The translations under genes and the position numbers were made by a program. A stretch of 22,853 nt of DNA, from assembly GCA_964618785.1 (NCBI GenBank), contig CAZUCY010000051.1:1-22853 (forward strand), in the 5' to 3' direction. Position 1 is the first letter of the stretch, and each line of letters begins with the position of its first letter. Positions 1 through 7,767 of this stretch are shown in pieces. The DNA is from FEN-1297 sp964618785 (GTDB lineage Bacteria; Bacteroidota; Ignavibacteria; Ignavibacteriales; Ignavibacteriaceae). The notes under the pieces are model-generated. The model worked only from the letters and a program-made list of their open reading frames with translations, was not told where the DNA came from and ran no database searches.

Positions 1-23
1 TCAATTAATATTCGGAGGTAATA

Positions 24-215
24 ATGGAAAAATTTGAGAACTTAGTCCAATCAGTTAAAAATTTGGAAACTGATTTTGAAAAGTTCTATGTAAAAGGACA
101 AGCTGCTGCCGGAACTCGGCTGCGCAAAGGCTTAAGCGATTTGAGAAAGCATGCCCAGGAAGTCCGCAAGGATATTCAGGATGTTAAGGCTCAAAGAAAA
201 ACATCCAAAGCCTAA
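24..215 (+). CDS. Histone H1-like nucleoid protein (Hc1 family)
   Basis: This encodes a 63-residue, Lys/Arg-rich protein. The N-terminal part (about 1-30) is a helical segment with alternating acidic and basic residues. The stretch VKGQAAAGTRLRKGLSDLRK (24-43) and the basic tail match the small Hc1-type histone H1-like proteins common in Bacteroidetes and Chlorobi, which bind DNA and help compact the nucleoid. The full length is typical for the family. A strong ribosome binding site (GGAGG, 14-18) lies 5 nt before the ATG and supports this start. It appears to be a single-gene unit, because a clear hairpin follows about 23 nt after the stop. The family call is by sequence pattern. The DNA-binding role is inferred from the family. 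Confidence 0.85.
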   Translation: MEKFENLVQSVKNLETDFEKFYVKGQAAAGTRLRKGLSDLRKHAQEVRKDIQDVKAQRKTSKA

Positions 216-238
216 ATTTTTCTACTAAAGAAAGTTCG

Positions 239-272
239 AAGGCTGAATTAGAAAAATAATTCAGCCTTATTA
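239..272 (+). terminator. Rho-independent terminator after the H1-like gene
   Basis: A perfect 12-bp inverted repeat AAGGCTGAATTA / TAATTCAGCCTT (239-250 and 257-268) encloses a GAAAAA loop and is followed by ATTATTGG. The T tract is short, but the long stem placed just after the stop codon fits a terminator. It also ends only about 10 nt before the next start codon. Confidence 0.75.
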
Positions 273-278
273 TTGGTT

Positions 279-1445
279 ATGCGCCGATTAATTATTAGTC
301 TTGCTGTTGCTTGCCTATTTGTCTTAATTATCACGGAATATTTGAAAAGTAAGGAGTGTAAATACCGGCAGCACTTTGCCCTGGATTCTACCGTTACAAT
401 TTCAATTTCTGCTGTTGGCGATTTAATGTGTCATTCTCCTCAATTTGAATATGCCAGAGTAAGCGCAGATAGTTTTAATTTTTACCCGGCTTTTGAAATA
501 ATAAGACAATATCTGCGGAATTCTGATTTTTCTTTTGGAAACCTTGAAACTGTTACTGCCGGTAAATTAAAAGGGTATTCCGGCTACCCGTTTTTTAATG
601 TGCCCGATGAATTTGTTGCGGCAGTGAAATCTGCCGGGTTTAATTTAATTACTACTTCAAATAATCATGCCCTTGACGATGGAGAAATGGGACTTTTAAG
701 GACTATCTCAATAATTAAAAACAACGGGCTTTATTACACAGGCACATTTACTTCTAAAAAAGACAGAGATTCAATCAGGATATTTAACATTAAAGGAATT
801 AAACTTGCTCTGCTTGCTTATTCCTATGGAACAAACGGAAATCCTCTCCCTAAAGAAAAACCCTTCCTCATAAATTTGATAGATACCGTGCTAATCAGGA
901 ATGATATAAATTTATCCCGTCACATAGGGGCTGAAATTGTCCTTGTATATTTTCATTTCGGAACGGAATATAAGAGAACTCCGTCCGATTTTCAAAAAAT
1001 AATTGTTCAGAAAACAATTGAAGACGGCGCTGATTTAATTATCGGCGGGCACCCGCATGTAATTGAACCCGCAGCTTTTTTTAAAACAAACGGCGGCAAA
1101 CTTGATACCGGCTTTGTAGTCTATTCTTTGGGAAATTTTATTTCCAATCAGAGATGGAGATATTCTGATGCGGGAGTCATATTAAAGATTATATTAAAGA
1201 AAAATTTGAATGACGGTAATATTTCCATTTTAAAAGTAAACTTCCTTCCTACGTGGGTATTCAAAGGAAAAATTAATAACAAAAATGGATATGAAATACT
1301 TCCTGCCGCCGATTCTCTCAATCATGTCTTCTTAAAAGATATGTCCGCTGACGATAAGAAAAAAATGCTGCAATCTTACGATGATACTAAAAATATTATG
1401 ACTAAACTTACTGAAAATATTTCAGTGGAAAACATATCTAAATAA
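279..1445 (+). CDS. CapA-family (PGA_cap) metallophosphatase-like protein, membrane-anchored
   Basis: This is a 388-residue protein starting at ATG 279; an in-frame TTG at 273 would add two residues. Residues 1-20 (RRLIISLAVACLFVLII) form a signal anchor or signal peptide. The rest has the order of motifs seen in CapA/PgsA-like proteins of the metallophosphatase superfamily: GDLM (47-50), NLE (88-90), SNNH (127-130), an FHFGTEY segment near 226-232, GGHPH (256-260) and SLGNF (283-287). Family members take part in poly-gamma-glutamate capsule synthesis or act as extracytoplasmic hydrolases, but most, like this one, lie without other capsule genes, so the substrate is unknown. No Shine-Dalgarno is visible before either start, and the start lies just after the terminator of the previous gene, so its promoter is unclear. 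The family call is strong and the function is open. Confidence 0.85.
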   Translation: MRRLIISLAVACLFVLIITEYLKSKECKYRQHFALDSTVTISISAVGDLMCHSPQFEYARVSADSFNFYPAFEIIRQYLRNSDFSFGNLETVTAGKLKGYSGYPFFNVPDEFVAAVKSAGFNLITTSNNHALDDGEMGLLRTISIIKNNGLYYTGTFTSKKDRDSIRIFNIKGIKLALLAYSYGTNGNPLPKEKPFLINLIDTVLIRNDINLSRHIGAEIVLVYFHFGTEYKRTPSDFQKIIVQKTIEDGADLIIGGHPHVIEPAAFFKTNGGKLDTGFVVYSLGNFISNQRWRYSDAGVILKIILKKNLNDGNISILKVNFLPTWVFKGKINNKNGYEILPAADSLNHVFLKDMSADDKKKMLQSYDDTKNIMTKLTENISVENISK

Positions 1446-1913
1446 CTCTTATTACTATGTTTTTTATTTAAATCGTTAAAATTATTGAATATGCCCTTAC
1501 ATAATAAAATTATTCTTCCGGGTATATTTATCATATCCTTGTTTTTGGGGGTCGTTCTTTAACTTATAAAGTAAGTGATTTTCTTTTCAATTTTGCCAAT
1601 AAGTTCGGGCTCAAGTTGACCGCTTATTGTTTTATCCTTTTATAAACCGTTGAAACGGTTAACAAATATGAGCTTTATCCTTAGCAGCCCATGTTTTTAA
1701 GTCATAGGTTGCTTAAATTAAAATTTGAAAATATAACCGTTTTTAACGGTTTACAGTTACTGACTGTCAATTTGAGTACGGGAAATAATTTCTGATTAAA
1801 TTTTATTATTTTGTCTTATCTGGTATCACATGAAATAAGAATGTCAATATGATTGGTAAAATATTTCCATATTATTCTAAAAATAATAATTAATTTTATT
1901 GAAAGGGTAAAAG
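1446..1913. other. Intergenic region with a REP-like palindrome pair
   Basis: This is a 468-bp stretch with no credible gene on either strand. Its middle (1645-1751) holds two similar palindromes in opposite orientation with an imperfect hairpin between them (listed separately). The rest is AT-rich. No clear terminator for the CapA-like gene was seen, and no good promoter for the next gene was recognised, although a GAAAGGG ribosome binding site stands at 1901-1907. Confidence 0.6.
1645..1751. repeat. Inverted pair of AACCGTT palindromes with a central hairpin (REP doublet-like)
   Basis: AACCGT-TGAA-ACGGTT stands at 1645-1660 and AACCGTT-TTT-AACGGTT at 1735-1751. Read as reverse complement, the second is AAACCGTTAAAAACGGTTA, nearly the same as the first with its flanks (AAACCGTTGAAACGGTTA), so the two copies are in inverted orientation. 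Between them TTAGCAGCCCATG (1681-1693) and CATAGGTTGCTTA (1703-1715) pair at about 11 of 13 positions, counting one G-T pair. The arrangement recalls REP doublets (BIME/REPIN) mobilised by RAYT transposases. No transposase gene is present here. Confidence 0.55.
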
Positions 1914-2942
1914 GTGTCAAGAAGCATTACTCTAATTCCCGGTGATGGAATTGGTCCTGAAATAACTGCCGCCACAGTCCGTATTCTTGAAAGCGCCGGT
2001 ATTAATATAGAATGGGAAACAGTTATAGCGGGTATGACTGCGCTGGAAAAATACAAAGACCCTTTACCAAAAGACGTAACTGATTCTATCGAACGCACCG
2101 GCGTAGCATTAAAGGGACCTCTTACAACTCCCATTGGTAAAGGTTTCAGAAGTGTTAACGTTGCTTTGCGTCAGGAATTTGAACTGTTCTGCAACCTGCG
2201 TCCTGCTAAAACTTTTACCGGGATTAAGACTTTATATTTCGATCATATTGATTTAATTATCTTCAGGGAAAACCTTGAAGAATTTTATTCAGGTATCGAG
2301 CACTATATTGACAGCAGCCATACTGCCGCTGAAACAATCGGAATTATTACAAGAAGAGGCTCTGAACGGATTATACGTTATGCTTTTGAATATGCAAGAA
2401 AACATAAAAGAAAAAAATTGACGGTGGTTCACAAAGCAAATATTCTAAAGTTTACCGGAGGCTTGTTTCTAGATGTAGCTGCACAGATGGCTCCCGAATA
2501 TTCTGAAATAAAATTTGAAGATAAGATCGTTGATAATATGGCTATGCAGATGGTAATGAATCCTTACCAGTTCGATTGTATTGTAACAACTAATTTGTTT
2601 GGTGATATATTATCCGATTTAGCTTCTGGGTTGGTAGGAGGGCTTGGTATGGCGCCCGGTGCAAATATAGGTGATCATATAGCTATATTTGAAGCCGTTC
2701 ACGGTTCAGCCCCGGATATTGCCGGACAAAATATTGCTAACCCCTCTGCGCAAATACTTGCCTCTGTAATGATGCTTGACTACATTGGCGAAAAAGAAGC
2801 TGCCCGGAAAATTGAAAAGGCTGTCGCCTCCGTTATAGAAGATGGTAAATATGTTACTAAAGACATTAATTCCCTTAACTATGTAGGAACACGCGAATTT
2901 ACCGATGCTGTTATAGAAAAACTTCAGTATACAGTTTCGTGA
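1914..2942 (+). CDS. NAD-dependent isocitrate dehydrogenase
   Basis: This 342-residue enzyme belongs to the isocitrate/isopropylmalate dehydrogenase family. It oxidatively decarboxylates isocitrate to 2-oxoglutarate in the TCA cycle. Visible features are the N-terminal IPGDGIGPEI (8-17), the substrate arginines in ALRQ (86), NLRP (96) and FREN (118), SGIEH (126-130), VHKAN (172-176) and the metal-binding aspartates in FGDILSD (231, 235). The cofactor loop reads HGSAPDIAG (263-271). Asp268-Ile269 replace the Lys-Tyr pair of NADP enzymes such as E. coli Icd, which indicates NAD. The sequence is closest to mitochondrial IDH3-type and short bacterial NAD enzymes; 3-isopropylmalate dehydrogenase is less likely because of the VHKAN and HGSAPDIAG context. 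It starts with GTG at 1914 after a GAAAGGG ribosome binding site (1901-1907). It stands alone, with a terminator downstream. Confidence 0.88.
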   Translation: MSRSITLIPGDGIGPEITAATVRILESAGINIEWETVIAGMTALEKYKDPLPKDVTDSIERTGVALKGPLTTPIGKGFRSVNVALRQEFELFCNLRPAKTFTGIKTLYFDHIDLIIFRENLEEFYSGIEHYIDSSHTAAETIGIITRRGSERIIRYAFEYARKHKRKKLTVVHKANILKFTGGLFLDVAAQMAPEYSEIKFEDKIVDNMAMQMVMNPYQFDCIVTTNLFGDILSDLASGLVGGLGMAPGANIGDHIAIFEAVHGSAPDIAGQNIANPSAQILASVMMLDYIGEKEAARKIEKAVASVIEDGKYVTKDINSLNYVGTREFTDAVIEKLQYTVS

Positions 2943-2962
2943 ATTATACCGCAACAATATAT

Positions 2963-2988
2963 TCTCCCCGGTTCTTTCGGGAGATTTT
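2963..2988 (+). terminator. Probable terminator after isocitrate dehydrogenase
   Basis: TCTCCC (2963-2968) pairs with GGGAGA (2979-2984) around a 10-nt loop and is followed by TTTT. It lies about 20 nt after the stop codon. The stem is short and the T run is only four bases, so confidence is moderate. Confidence 0.5.
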
Positions 2989-3132
2989 CCAATCGGGATG
3001 ACTTTGGCAATGGTGAGTTTACTACCGCTTAATGATATTATCATTCTTTTTAATAGGAATAAGCTATCTTTCTAAGAAGTTACAACCTGGACCGGAAGAA
3101 GCATAGCCAGGTAATATTTCCCTATTAATTCT

Positions 3133-3140
3133 TATCTTTG
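3133..3140 (+). promoter_or_regulatory. Candidate -7 element (TATCTTTG) of the dus promoter
   Basis: TATCTTTG matches the Bacteroidetes-type -7 consensus TAnnTTTG. No TTG stands at the expected place about 20 bp upstream. A transcript starting about 6-8 nt downstream would begin almost at ATG 3152, which favours the later start codon at 3194. An ACCTGG/CCAGGT inverted repeat (3085-3112) lies just upstream. Confidence 0.35.
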
Positions 3141-3193
3141 TAATATAAGTAATGGTAATTAAGTGCCGGATATCTGTTCAGCAAATCGTTTTT

Positions 3194-4180
3194 ATGTTTG
3201 AAATCGGTAAAATAAAATTAGAAAAGGCTGTTCTCCTGGCTCCGATGGAGAATGTTACGGATATTTCTTTCAGGTATATCTGCAGGGAATTAGGTGCCGA
3301 TGTTGTATATACAGAATTTGTTAATTCTGAGGGATTAGTTCGTAAATCAAAAAAAACTCACAGCAAATTAAAAATTATTGAGGAAGAGAGACCTGTCGGT
3401 ATACAGATATATGGCGGAGCAGTCGAATCTATGATAGGAGCTGCAAGGATTTCCGAGCAGCAGAATCCTGATTTAATTGATATAAATGCCGGATGCTGGG
3501 TAAAAAATGTCGTTGGGTGCGGCGCCGGAGCAGGATTATTAAAAAACCCTGAATATATGCAGCAACTAGTTAAAGGCGTTGTTGATGCAGTTTCGTTGCC
3601 TGTTACTGTTAAAACAAGGCTGGGCTTGGATTCAGATAATATAAAGATAGTTGAAGTCGCTAAGAGAATGGAGGATGTTGGAGTAAAAGCCTTAACTGTT
3701 CATTGCAGAACCAGGGTGATGGGACATAAAGGCGATGCAGACTGGTCATGGATTTCTAAAGTTAAAAATGCAGTTAGCATTCCGGTCGTGCTTAATGGTA
3801 ATGTACTTACCGCAGAAGACGCAAAGAGAGCTTTTGATGAGACTAACGCCGATGGTGTTATGATTGCGCGCGGCGCTATAGGAAATCCGTGGATATTCAA
3901 AGAAATAAAGGATTTATTAAACAACGGTTATATTTCTTCTTCTTTTGATGAAGAGCTTAAAATAAAAACCTGTCTGAGACACCTTCAATATGGTGTTAAC
4001 TTCAAAGGGGAAAAAAGAGCTGTGCTTGAACATAGAAAATTTTATACCGGCTATCTTAAAGCATTTTATAACGCTTCGCAGATCAGGCAGGCTTTAATGC
4101 AGGTGTATGAATATAACCGGGTTGAAGATATTTTATTAAAATATCTTGAAGATTTAATCTTATTTAAATCGGTTGTTTGA
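3194..4180 (+). CDS. tRNA-dihydrouridine synthase, DusB-like
   Basis: This flavoenzyme reduces uridines in the D-loop of tRNA. From Met-3194 it is 328 residues. Motifs in order: LAPMENVTD (15-23, FMN-binding barrel start), INAGCWVKN (97-105, with the catalytic-type Cys at 101), VKTRLG (139-144), VHCRTR (169-174), LNGNV (200-204) and ARGAIGNPWIF (225-235), the phosphate-binding end of the TIM barrel. The C-terminal part is the helical tRNA-binding domain. ATG 3152 would add 14 residues, but MFEIGKIKLEKAVLLAPM is the usual family N-terminus and the candidate -7 element lies too close to 3152. Oddity: the residue after the catalytic Cys is Trp, where most Dus proteins have Pro. The family assignment is firm and the exact tRNA position is unknown. 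Confidence 0.88.
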   Translation: MFEIGKIKLEKAVLLAPMENVTDISFRYICRELGADVVYTEFVNSEGLVRKSKKTHSKLKIIEEERPVGIQIYGGAVESMIGAARISEQQNPDLIDINAGCWVKNVVGCGAGAGLLKNPEYMQQLVKGVVDAVSLPVTVKTRLGLDSDNIKIVEVAKRMEDVGVKALTVHCRTRVMGHKGDADWSWISKVKNAVSIPVVLNGNVLTAEDAKRAFDETNADGVMIARGAIGNPWIFKEIKDLLNNGYISSSFDEELKIKTCLRHLQYGVNFKGEKRAVLEHRKFYTGYLKAFYNASQIRQALMQVYEYNRVEDILLKYLEDLILFKSVV

Positions 4181-4240
4181 TAGAATCTCTGTTTCTAAAT
4201 ATCAGGTTGATTTTGTCTGCTTAAATTCTAAGGAATTATT

Positions 4241-4852
4241 TTGGATAAACAATTTTCTCAAAAACTTGCAAGATTTATCTCGACTCTTTTTGTCCCGCCT
4301 TCGTTTACAATTCTTATTTTTGTCTATTTTGCTTTTAAATTAGAAAACAATTTTCCAAAACAAATAGTCCTCTTAGCTGTTACTGTCATTTTCGGTTTTG
4401 TTCTCCACATAGTATTGTTCGTACAGTTGAAAAGAAAGGGAAAACTTGTTAATTACGATGCAACAATAAAAGAGGAAAGAACCGCACCATTTTTAATATC
4501 GGGAGTATTTTATATAATTGGTCTTGTTATTTTAATTACAAGCCGGGTAAATATTATTTCAACAGCATTTTGGTTTTGCTATATTTCTAATGTGTTAATT
4601 GTTGTCCTTATAAATAAATTCTGGAAGATAAGCGTGCATTCATTAGGCGCATGCGGCTCTTTAGCTGCTTTATGTTTTGCCGTTGGTCCTGCAGGACTTA
4701 TTTTTATCTTCATCCCCCTGCTTGTAGGCTGGTCAAGAGTAAAATTAAAATGTCATACGGTTTCACAAGTATTAGCCGGGGCTGTATTGGGTTTTGTTTC
4801 AACTTATTTGCAAATGGCTTTAATCGTAAATTGGTTTAATTATGCCGGGTAA
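4241..4852 (+). CDS. PAP2-superfamily integral membrane phosphatase-like protein
   Basis: This 203-residue protein has about six hydrophobic helices (roughly 13-32, 41-62, 86-101, 108-125, 136-162 and 176-197). It shows a reduced PAP2 signature: a KEERTAP segment (77-83), SVHS (131-134) in place of the PSGH motif, and SRVKLKCHTVSQVLAG (165-180) matching SRx5Hx3D with Gln176 where the classical Asp would be. Family members dephosphorylate lipid phosphates or prenyl diphosphates at the membrane. Because two motifs are altered, activity is uncertain. It starts with TTG 4241 behind an AAGGA ribosome binding site (4230-4234). Its last 11 bases overlap the start of the PolX-like gene, so the two are probably translated from one mRNA. 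Confidence 0.75.
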   Translation: MDKQFSQKLARFISTLFVPPSFTILIFVYFAFKLENNFPKQIVLLAVTVIFGFVLHIVLFVQLKRKGKLVNYDATIKEERTAPFLISGVFYIIGLVILITSRVNIISTAFWFCYISNVLIVVLINKFWKISVHSLGACGSLAALCFAVGPAGLIFIFIPLLVGWSRVKLKCHTVSQVLAGAVLGFVSTYLQMALIVNWFNYAG

Positions 4853-6515
4853 AAAAGAAATAATTGCTCTGCTGGAAAACATTGCCGGTTTATTGGAATA
4901 CAACGGTGAGAACCCGTTTAAAGTAAATGCTTTCAGGAACGGCGCAAATGCAATCAGAAAATCTGAAATTGAAATTGACAAAATTGTCAATGATAAAGCG
5001 CTTGATAAAATAAAAGGGATCGGCAAAGGGCTCCAATCTGTAATCTATGAGTTTTATGAAACCGGTAATTCTTCAGCTTATGATGAATTGAAAAAAGGTG
5101 CGCCGGATGGAATTGATGATTTATTAAAAATCAGGGGACTCGGTCCAAAGAAAATAAAAGTACTCTATTCTGAACTCGGAATATCGAATATCGGTGAACT
5201 TGAATATGCCTGTGAAGAAAACCGTCTTGCTTTGTTAAAGGGATTCGGAGAAGCAGCTCAAAATAAAATAATAGCGGAAATAGTGAAACAGAAAACCTAC
5301 AGCAAATATATTCTTTTAGATACCGCAGATAAACTCTCTGAAGAATTTCTTGAAAAAATTTCTAAGTTTCATACTTTAAGTAATATAGTCCATACAGGCG
5401 AACTCAGAAGGGGAATGGAAATTATTTCCCAAATTGCTTTTGTCGTTCTTGTTCCTGATAAAAAAAGATTCCTTGCGGAATTAAAAGAGACTTTTACATT
5501 TGAAGTCCGTGAAGACATAGTAACTGTAAAAAACTGTTACCCGGTACCAATTGTCTTATATATTGTTACTAATGAAACTGAGGTTTGTAAAAAATTATTC
5601 CTTACAACCGGAAGCAGTGATTTTATTGCAGGGCTTAATGCAGACGCAGGCATTAAGTGTGCAGGTAATGAATATGAAATTTTTGAAAGTATCAATTTCC
5701 CTTTCGTTATTCCTGAAATGAGGGAAAAGGAATATTTTAATATAAACAATCAAAAATTAAAAGAAAATTCGGATTTAGCCATAGATCATTTCAAGGGATT
5801 ATTACACTTCCACACTACATACTCCGATGCCCGGAATTCATTAAGAGAGATGATTGCAGAAGCACAAAAAGTAGGGTTTGAGTATGCTGCTGTGTGCGAT
5901 CATAGTAAAACTGCTGCTTATGCCAATGGTTTAAGCGAGGAACGGATACTCCTTCAAAAACAAGAGATTATAAAAATAGCTTCAAGCTATAAATTGCATA
6001 TATTCCATGGAATCGAATCGGATATTTTGCAAACAGGAGACATTGATTATTCCCCTGATTTCCTGGGTAATTTTGATTTTGTGGTAGCTTCAGTTCATTC
6101 AAGGTTTAGCATTGAAGAGGCGGAAATGACAAAACGCCTCATAAAGGCTGTTGAAAATCCTTATACAGACTTATTGGGACATCCCTCGGGCAGGCTGCTT
6201 TTATCGCGTGAACCATATAAATTTGACGTTAAAAAGGTTATTGATGCATGTTCGGCTAATAATGTGGCGATTGAAATAAATGCAAATCCTCACAGGCTTG
6301 ATCTTGACTGGCGATGGTTATTTTATGCACGGGAAAAAGACTGCCTTTTTTCTATCAATCCGGATGCACATTCTGTTGAAGATATATCGTATATTAAATA
6401 CGGCGTTCTTTCTGCAAGAAAAGGGGGTGTAAAAAACAACGAGGTAATAAACTGTTTTTTATTGGAAAATTTTAAGAAATTTTTACAAAGGAAGGTTTCG
6501 AGGAACTTAAACTGA
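4842..6515 (+). CDS. PolX-like protein: HhH domains plus PHP nuclease, polymerase site lost
   Basis: This is a 557-residue protein with bacterial PolX architecture. Residues 1-75 are the 8-kDa DNA-binding domain, with helix-hairpin-helix loops IKGIGKG (57-63), IRGLGPKK (97-104) and LKGFGEAA (132-139). Residues 150-300 correspond to the palm and thumb. PolX normally has GS-RRG-E-x-DID here and a later VDLR; this protein has TGELRRGMEIISQIAF (185-200) and VTVKNCYPV (227-235), so the catalytic aspartates are missing. Residues 318-557 are a complete PHP domain with candidate metal ligands H322, H324, D329, H354, E392, H419, H447, D508 and H510. It probably acts as a 3'-5' exonuclease or end-processing nuclease in DNA repair without synthesising DNA. 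ATG 4842 overlaps the PAP2 gene by 11 bp. Architecture is clear; loss of polymerase activity is inferred. Confidence 0.85.
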   Translation: MPGKKEIIALLENIAGLLEYNGENPFKVNAFRNGANAIRKSEIEIDKIVNDKALDKIKGIGKGLQSVIYEFYETGNSSAYDELKKGAPDGIDDLLKIRGLGPKKIKVLYSELGISNIGELEYACEENRLALLKGFGEAAQNKIIAEIVKQKTYSKYILLDTADKLSEEFLEKISKFHTLSNIVHTGELRRGMEIISQIAFVVLVPDKKRFLAELKETFTFEVREDIVTVKNCYPVPIVLYIVTNETEVCKKLFLTTGSSDFIAGLNADAGIKCAGNEYEIFESINFPFVIPEMREKEYFNINNQKLKENSDLAIDHFKGLLHFHTTYSDARNSLREMIAEAQKVGFEYAAVCDHSKTAAYANGLSEERILLQKQEIIKIASSYKLHIFHGIESDILQTGDIDYSPDFLGNFDFVVASVHSRFSIEEAEMTKRLIKAVENPYTDLLGHPSGRLLLSREPYKFDVKKVIDACSANNVAIEINANPHRLDLDWRWLFYAREKDCLFSINPDAHSVEDISYIKYGVLSARKGGVKNNEVINCFLLENFKKFLQRKVSRNLN

Positions 6516-6809
6516 TTACTCGTTATTGAATACAAAAATGAATATGAAATCGGACTTATAATTCTTAACATGCTTGAAAAAAGGATTGTTCTGAATCCGT
6601 AAATGGTTGAAACCTGCATAATCAAATTTGATGTGATTAAGGATGTTGATTCTGAATTCAATGTTTCAATTTACTTGAAAATGATTCATTCGATCAATCA
6701 TAAAAGCGGAAGATGTTATGGTTTATTGTTTCAAACTTAATAAAACCGGCGGAACTTAAGAAGTTTTTTTAGACGGAATAAATATTTTTATTAATAATTA
6801 GAGGAACTA
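6516..6809 (+). other. Intergenic region with a possible decayed 45-codon ORF
   Basis: After the PolX-like stop codon the same frame stays open for 28 codons, meets TAA at 6600-6602, and restarts at ATG 6603 as a 45-residue ORF ending at 6740 (begins MVETCIIKFD, ends LLFQT). There is no clear ribosome binding site and no recognised family. It may be a gene remnant or chance. AAACTT/AAGTTT (6733-6738, 6761-6766) and the inner AACTT-AAG-AAGTT with a run of seven T (6764-6770) could form a weak terminator. Confidence 0.3.
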
Positions 6810-7340
6810 ATGGGAAAGGATTTAAAGAAATATATAAGGAATATAAAAGATTTTCCTAAAAAAGGAATTTTGTTCAAAGATATAACTACTCTTCTTAAAG
6901 AGCCTGATGCAATAAATGTGGCTTTAAAACAACTATATGGTTTTACGAAAGATTTAAAAATATCCAAAGTTGTCGGAGTAGAATCAAGAGGATTTATTTT
7001 TGGCGCTATGCTGGCAGAAAAGCTTAATGCCGGGTTTATTCTAATTCGGAAACCGGGAAAACTGCCTGCCGAAACTGAAAGTATTACCTATGCTCTTGAG
7101 TACGGAACAGATACACTTCAAATACATAAAGATGCAATTGGGTTAGGGGAGCGCGTTCTTCTGCATGATGACTTGCTCGCTACAGGTGGTACTGCAAAAG
7201 CTGCTGCCAACCTTATTGAGAAACTTGGCGGTGAAGTCGTTCAAATTTCTTTTGTAATTGAATTAACCGCTTTAAAAGGCAGAGAACAATTAAGCGGCTA
7301 TGATGTCCGCTCTTTGGTTGAATATGATGATGAAGAATAA
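6810..7340 (+). CDS. apt: Adenine phosphoribosyltransferase
   Basis: This 176-residue cytosolic enzyme of purine salvage makes AMP and pyrophosphate from adenine and PRPP. It shows DFPKKGILFKDIT (14-26), the adenine-binding N-terminal signature, VGVESRGFIFG (55-65), the flexible loop RKPGKLP (80-86), and the PRPP-binding loop VLLHDDLLATGGTAKAA (117-133). Length and motif spacing match bacterial Apt. ATG 6810 follows a GAGGAA ribosome binding site (6801-6806) at the usual distance. It appears to be a stand-alone gene: a weak hairpin-T structure precedes it and a decayed opposite-strand gene follows. Confidence 0.93.
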   Translation: MGKDLKKYIRNIKDFPKKGILFKDITTLLKEPDAINVALKQLYGFTKDLKISKVVGVESRGFIFGAMLAEKLNAGFILIRKPGKLPAETESITYALEYGTDTLQIHKDAIGLGERVLLHDDLLATGGTAKAAANLIEKLGGEVVQISFVIELTALKGREQLSGYDVRSLVEYDDEE

Positions 7341-7373
7341 AAATTGTAGTTTTTTCAAACTATGACTCCCTGA

Positions 7374-7680
7374 TTATTGCCAAACAGATAAAATTATTCC
7401 CATCACAAGCAATGAAATAAGCCAGAATGAATTGTCAAGAATCCAAAGTGTCCAAGATCTCTTTTCGTATATAACATTATTTAGGGTTACTGGGGCAATG
7501 AATCCTAACCAGCCAAAGAACCCCCATTAAGCCGCCGGAAATACTATGATGTATTCCAAAAACTGCGTTTCCAAATGCAATATTATGGTATAAAACAAAA
7601 CTCATAACTAATGATCCGGCGAAAACTATTACAACCTTTATCGGGGTCGGCTTAATTTCCGAAATACCGGTAAGCTGAAA
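7374..7680 (-). pseudogene. Decayed DUF1761-like membrane protein gene
   Basis: Two adjoining - strand frames together read like the C-terminal two thirds of a DUF1761 protein. The first gives FQLTGISE, then KVVIVFAGSLVMSFVLYHN and GIHHSISGGLMG. The second gives GFFGWLGFIAPVTLNNVIYE, then SWTLWILDNSFWLISLLVMG and ends SVWQ, stop at 7374-7376. They join if one base is removed from the CCCCC run at 7521-7525. Upstream of FQLTGISE the frame is closed by TAG (7681-7683) and no N-terminal part can be read, so the gene is broken at two places at least. The family match rests on the remembered pattern of a conserved WLGF-A segment followed by a terminal LWLID-L-SLL-MG helix. The function of DUF1761 is unknown. 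Confidence 0.6.
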
Positions 7681-7736
7681 CTAATCTATAATTCTCTTCC
7701 CGCATTTGATCTGCAAAACACTTATAGTTCTCTTAA

Positions 7737-7767
7737 TTGACTATATATCAATTTTGTAATATGTTTG
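7737..7767 (+). promoter_or_regulatory. Promoter of the nuo operon
   Basis: TTG (7737-7739) is followed after 20 bp by TATGTTTG (7760-7767), an exact match to the Bacteroidetes-type TTG-N(19-21)-TAnnTTTG pattern. Transcription would begin near 7773-7776, about 17 nt before the nuoA ATG. The element is recognised by pattern only. Confidence 0.6.

Noticed and set aside
273..281. TTG 273 as start of the CapA-family gene
   Set aside because: ATG 279 is two codons later, gives a more usual signal anchor start (MRRLIISL), and neither site has a ribosome binding site favouring TTG.
2706..3044. A 112-codon - strand frame over the end of isocitrate dehydrogenase
   Set aside because: It overlaps a conserved coding region and the terminator, and its composition is that of a mirror frame.
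6516..6740. C-terminal extension of the PolX-like protein by stop-codon readthrough
   Set aside because: The frame is open for only 28 codons before a second stop, the added sequence matches no PolX domain, and the PHP domain already ends normally.
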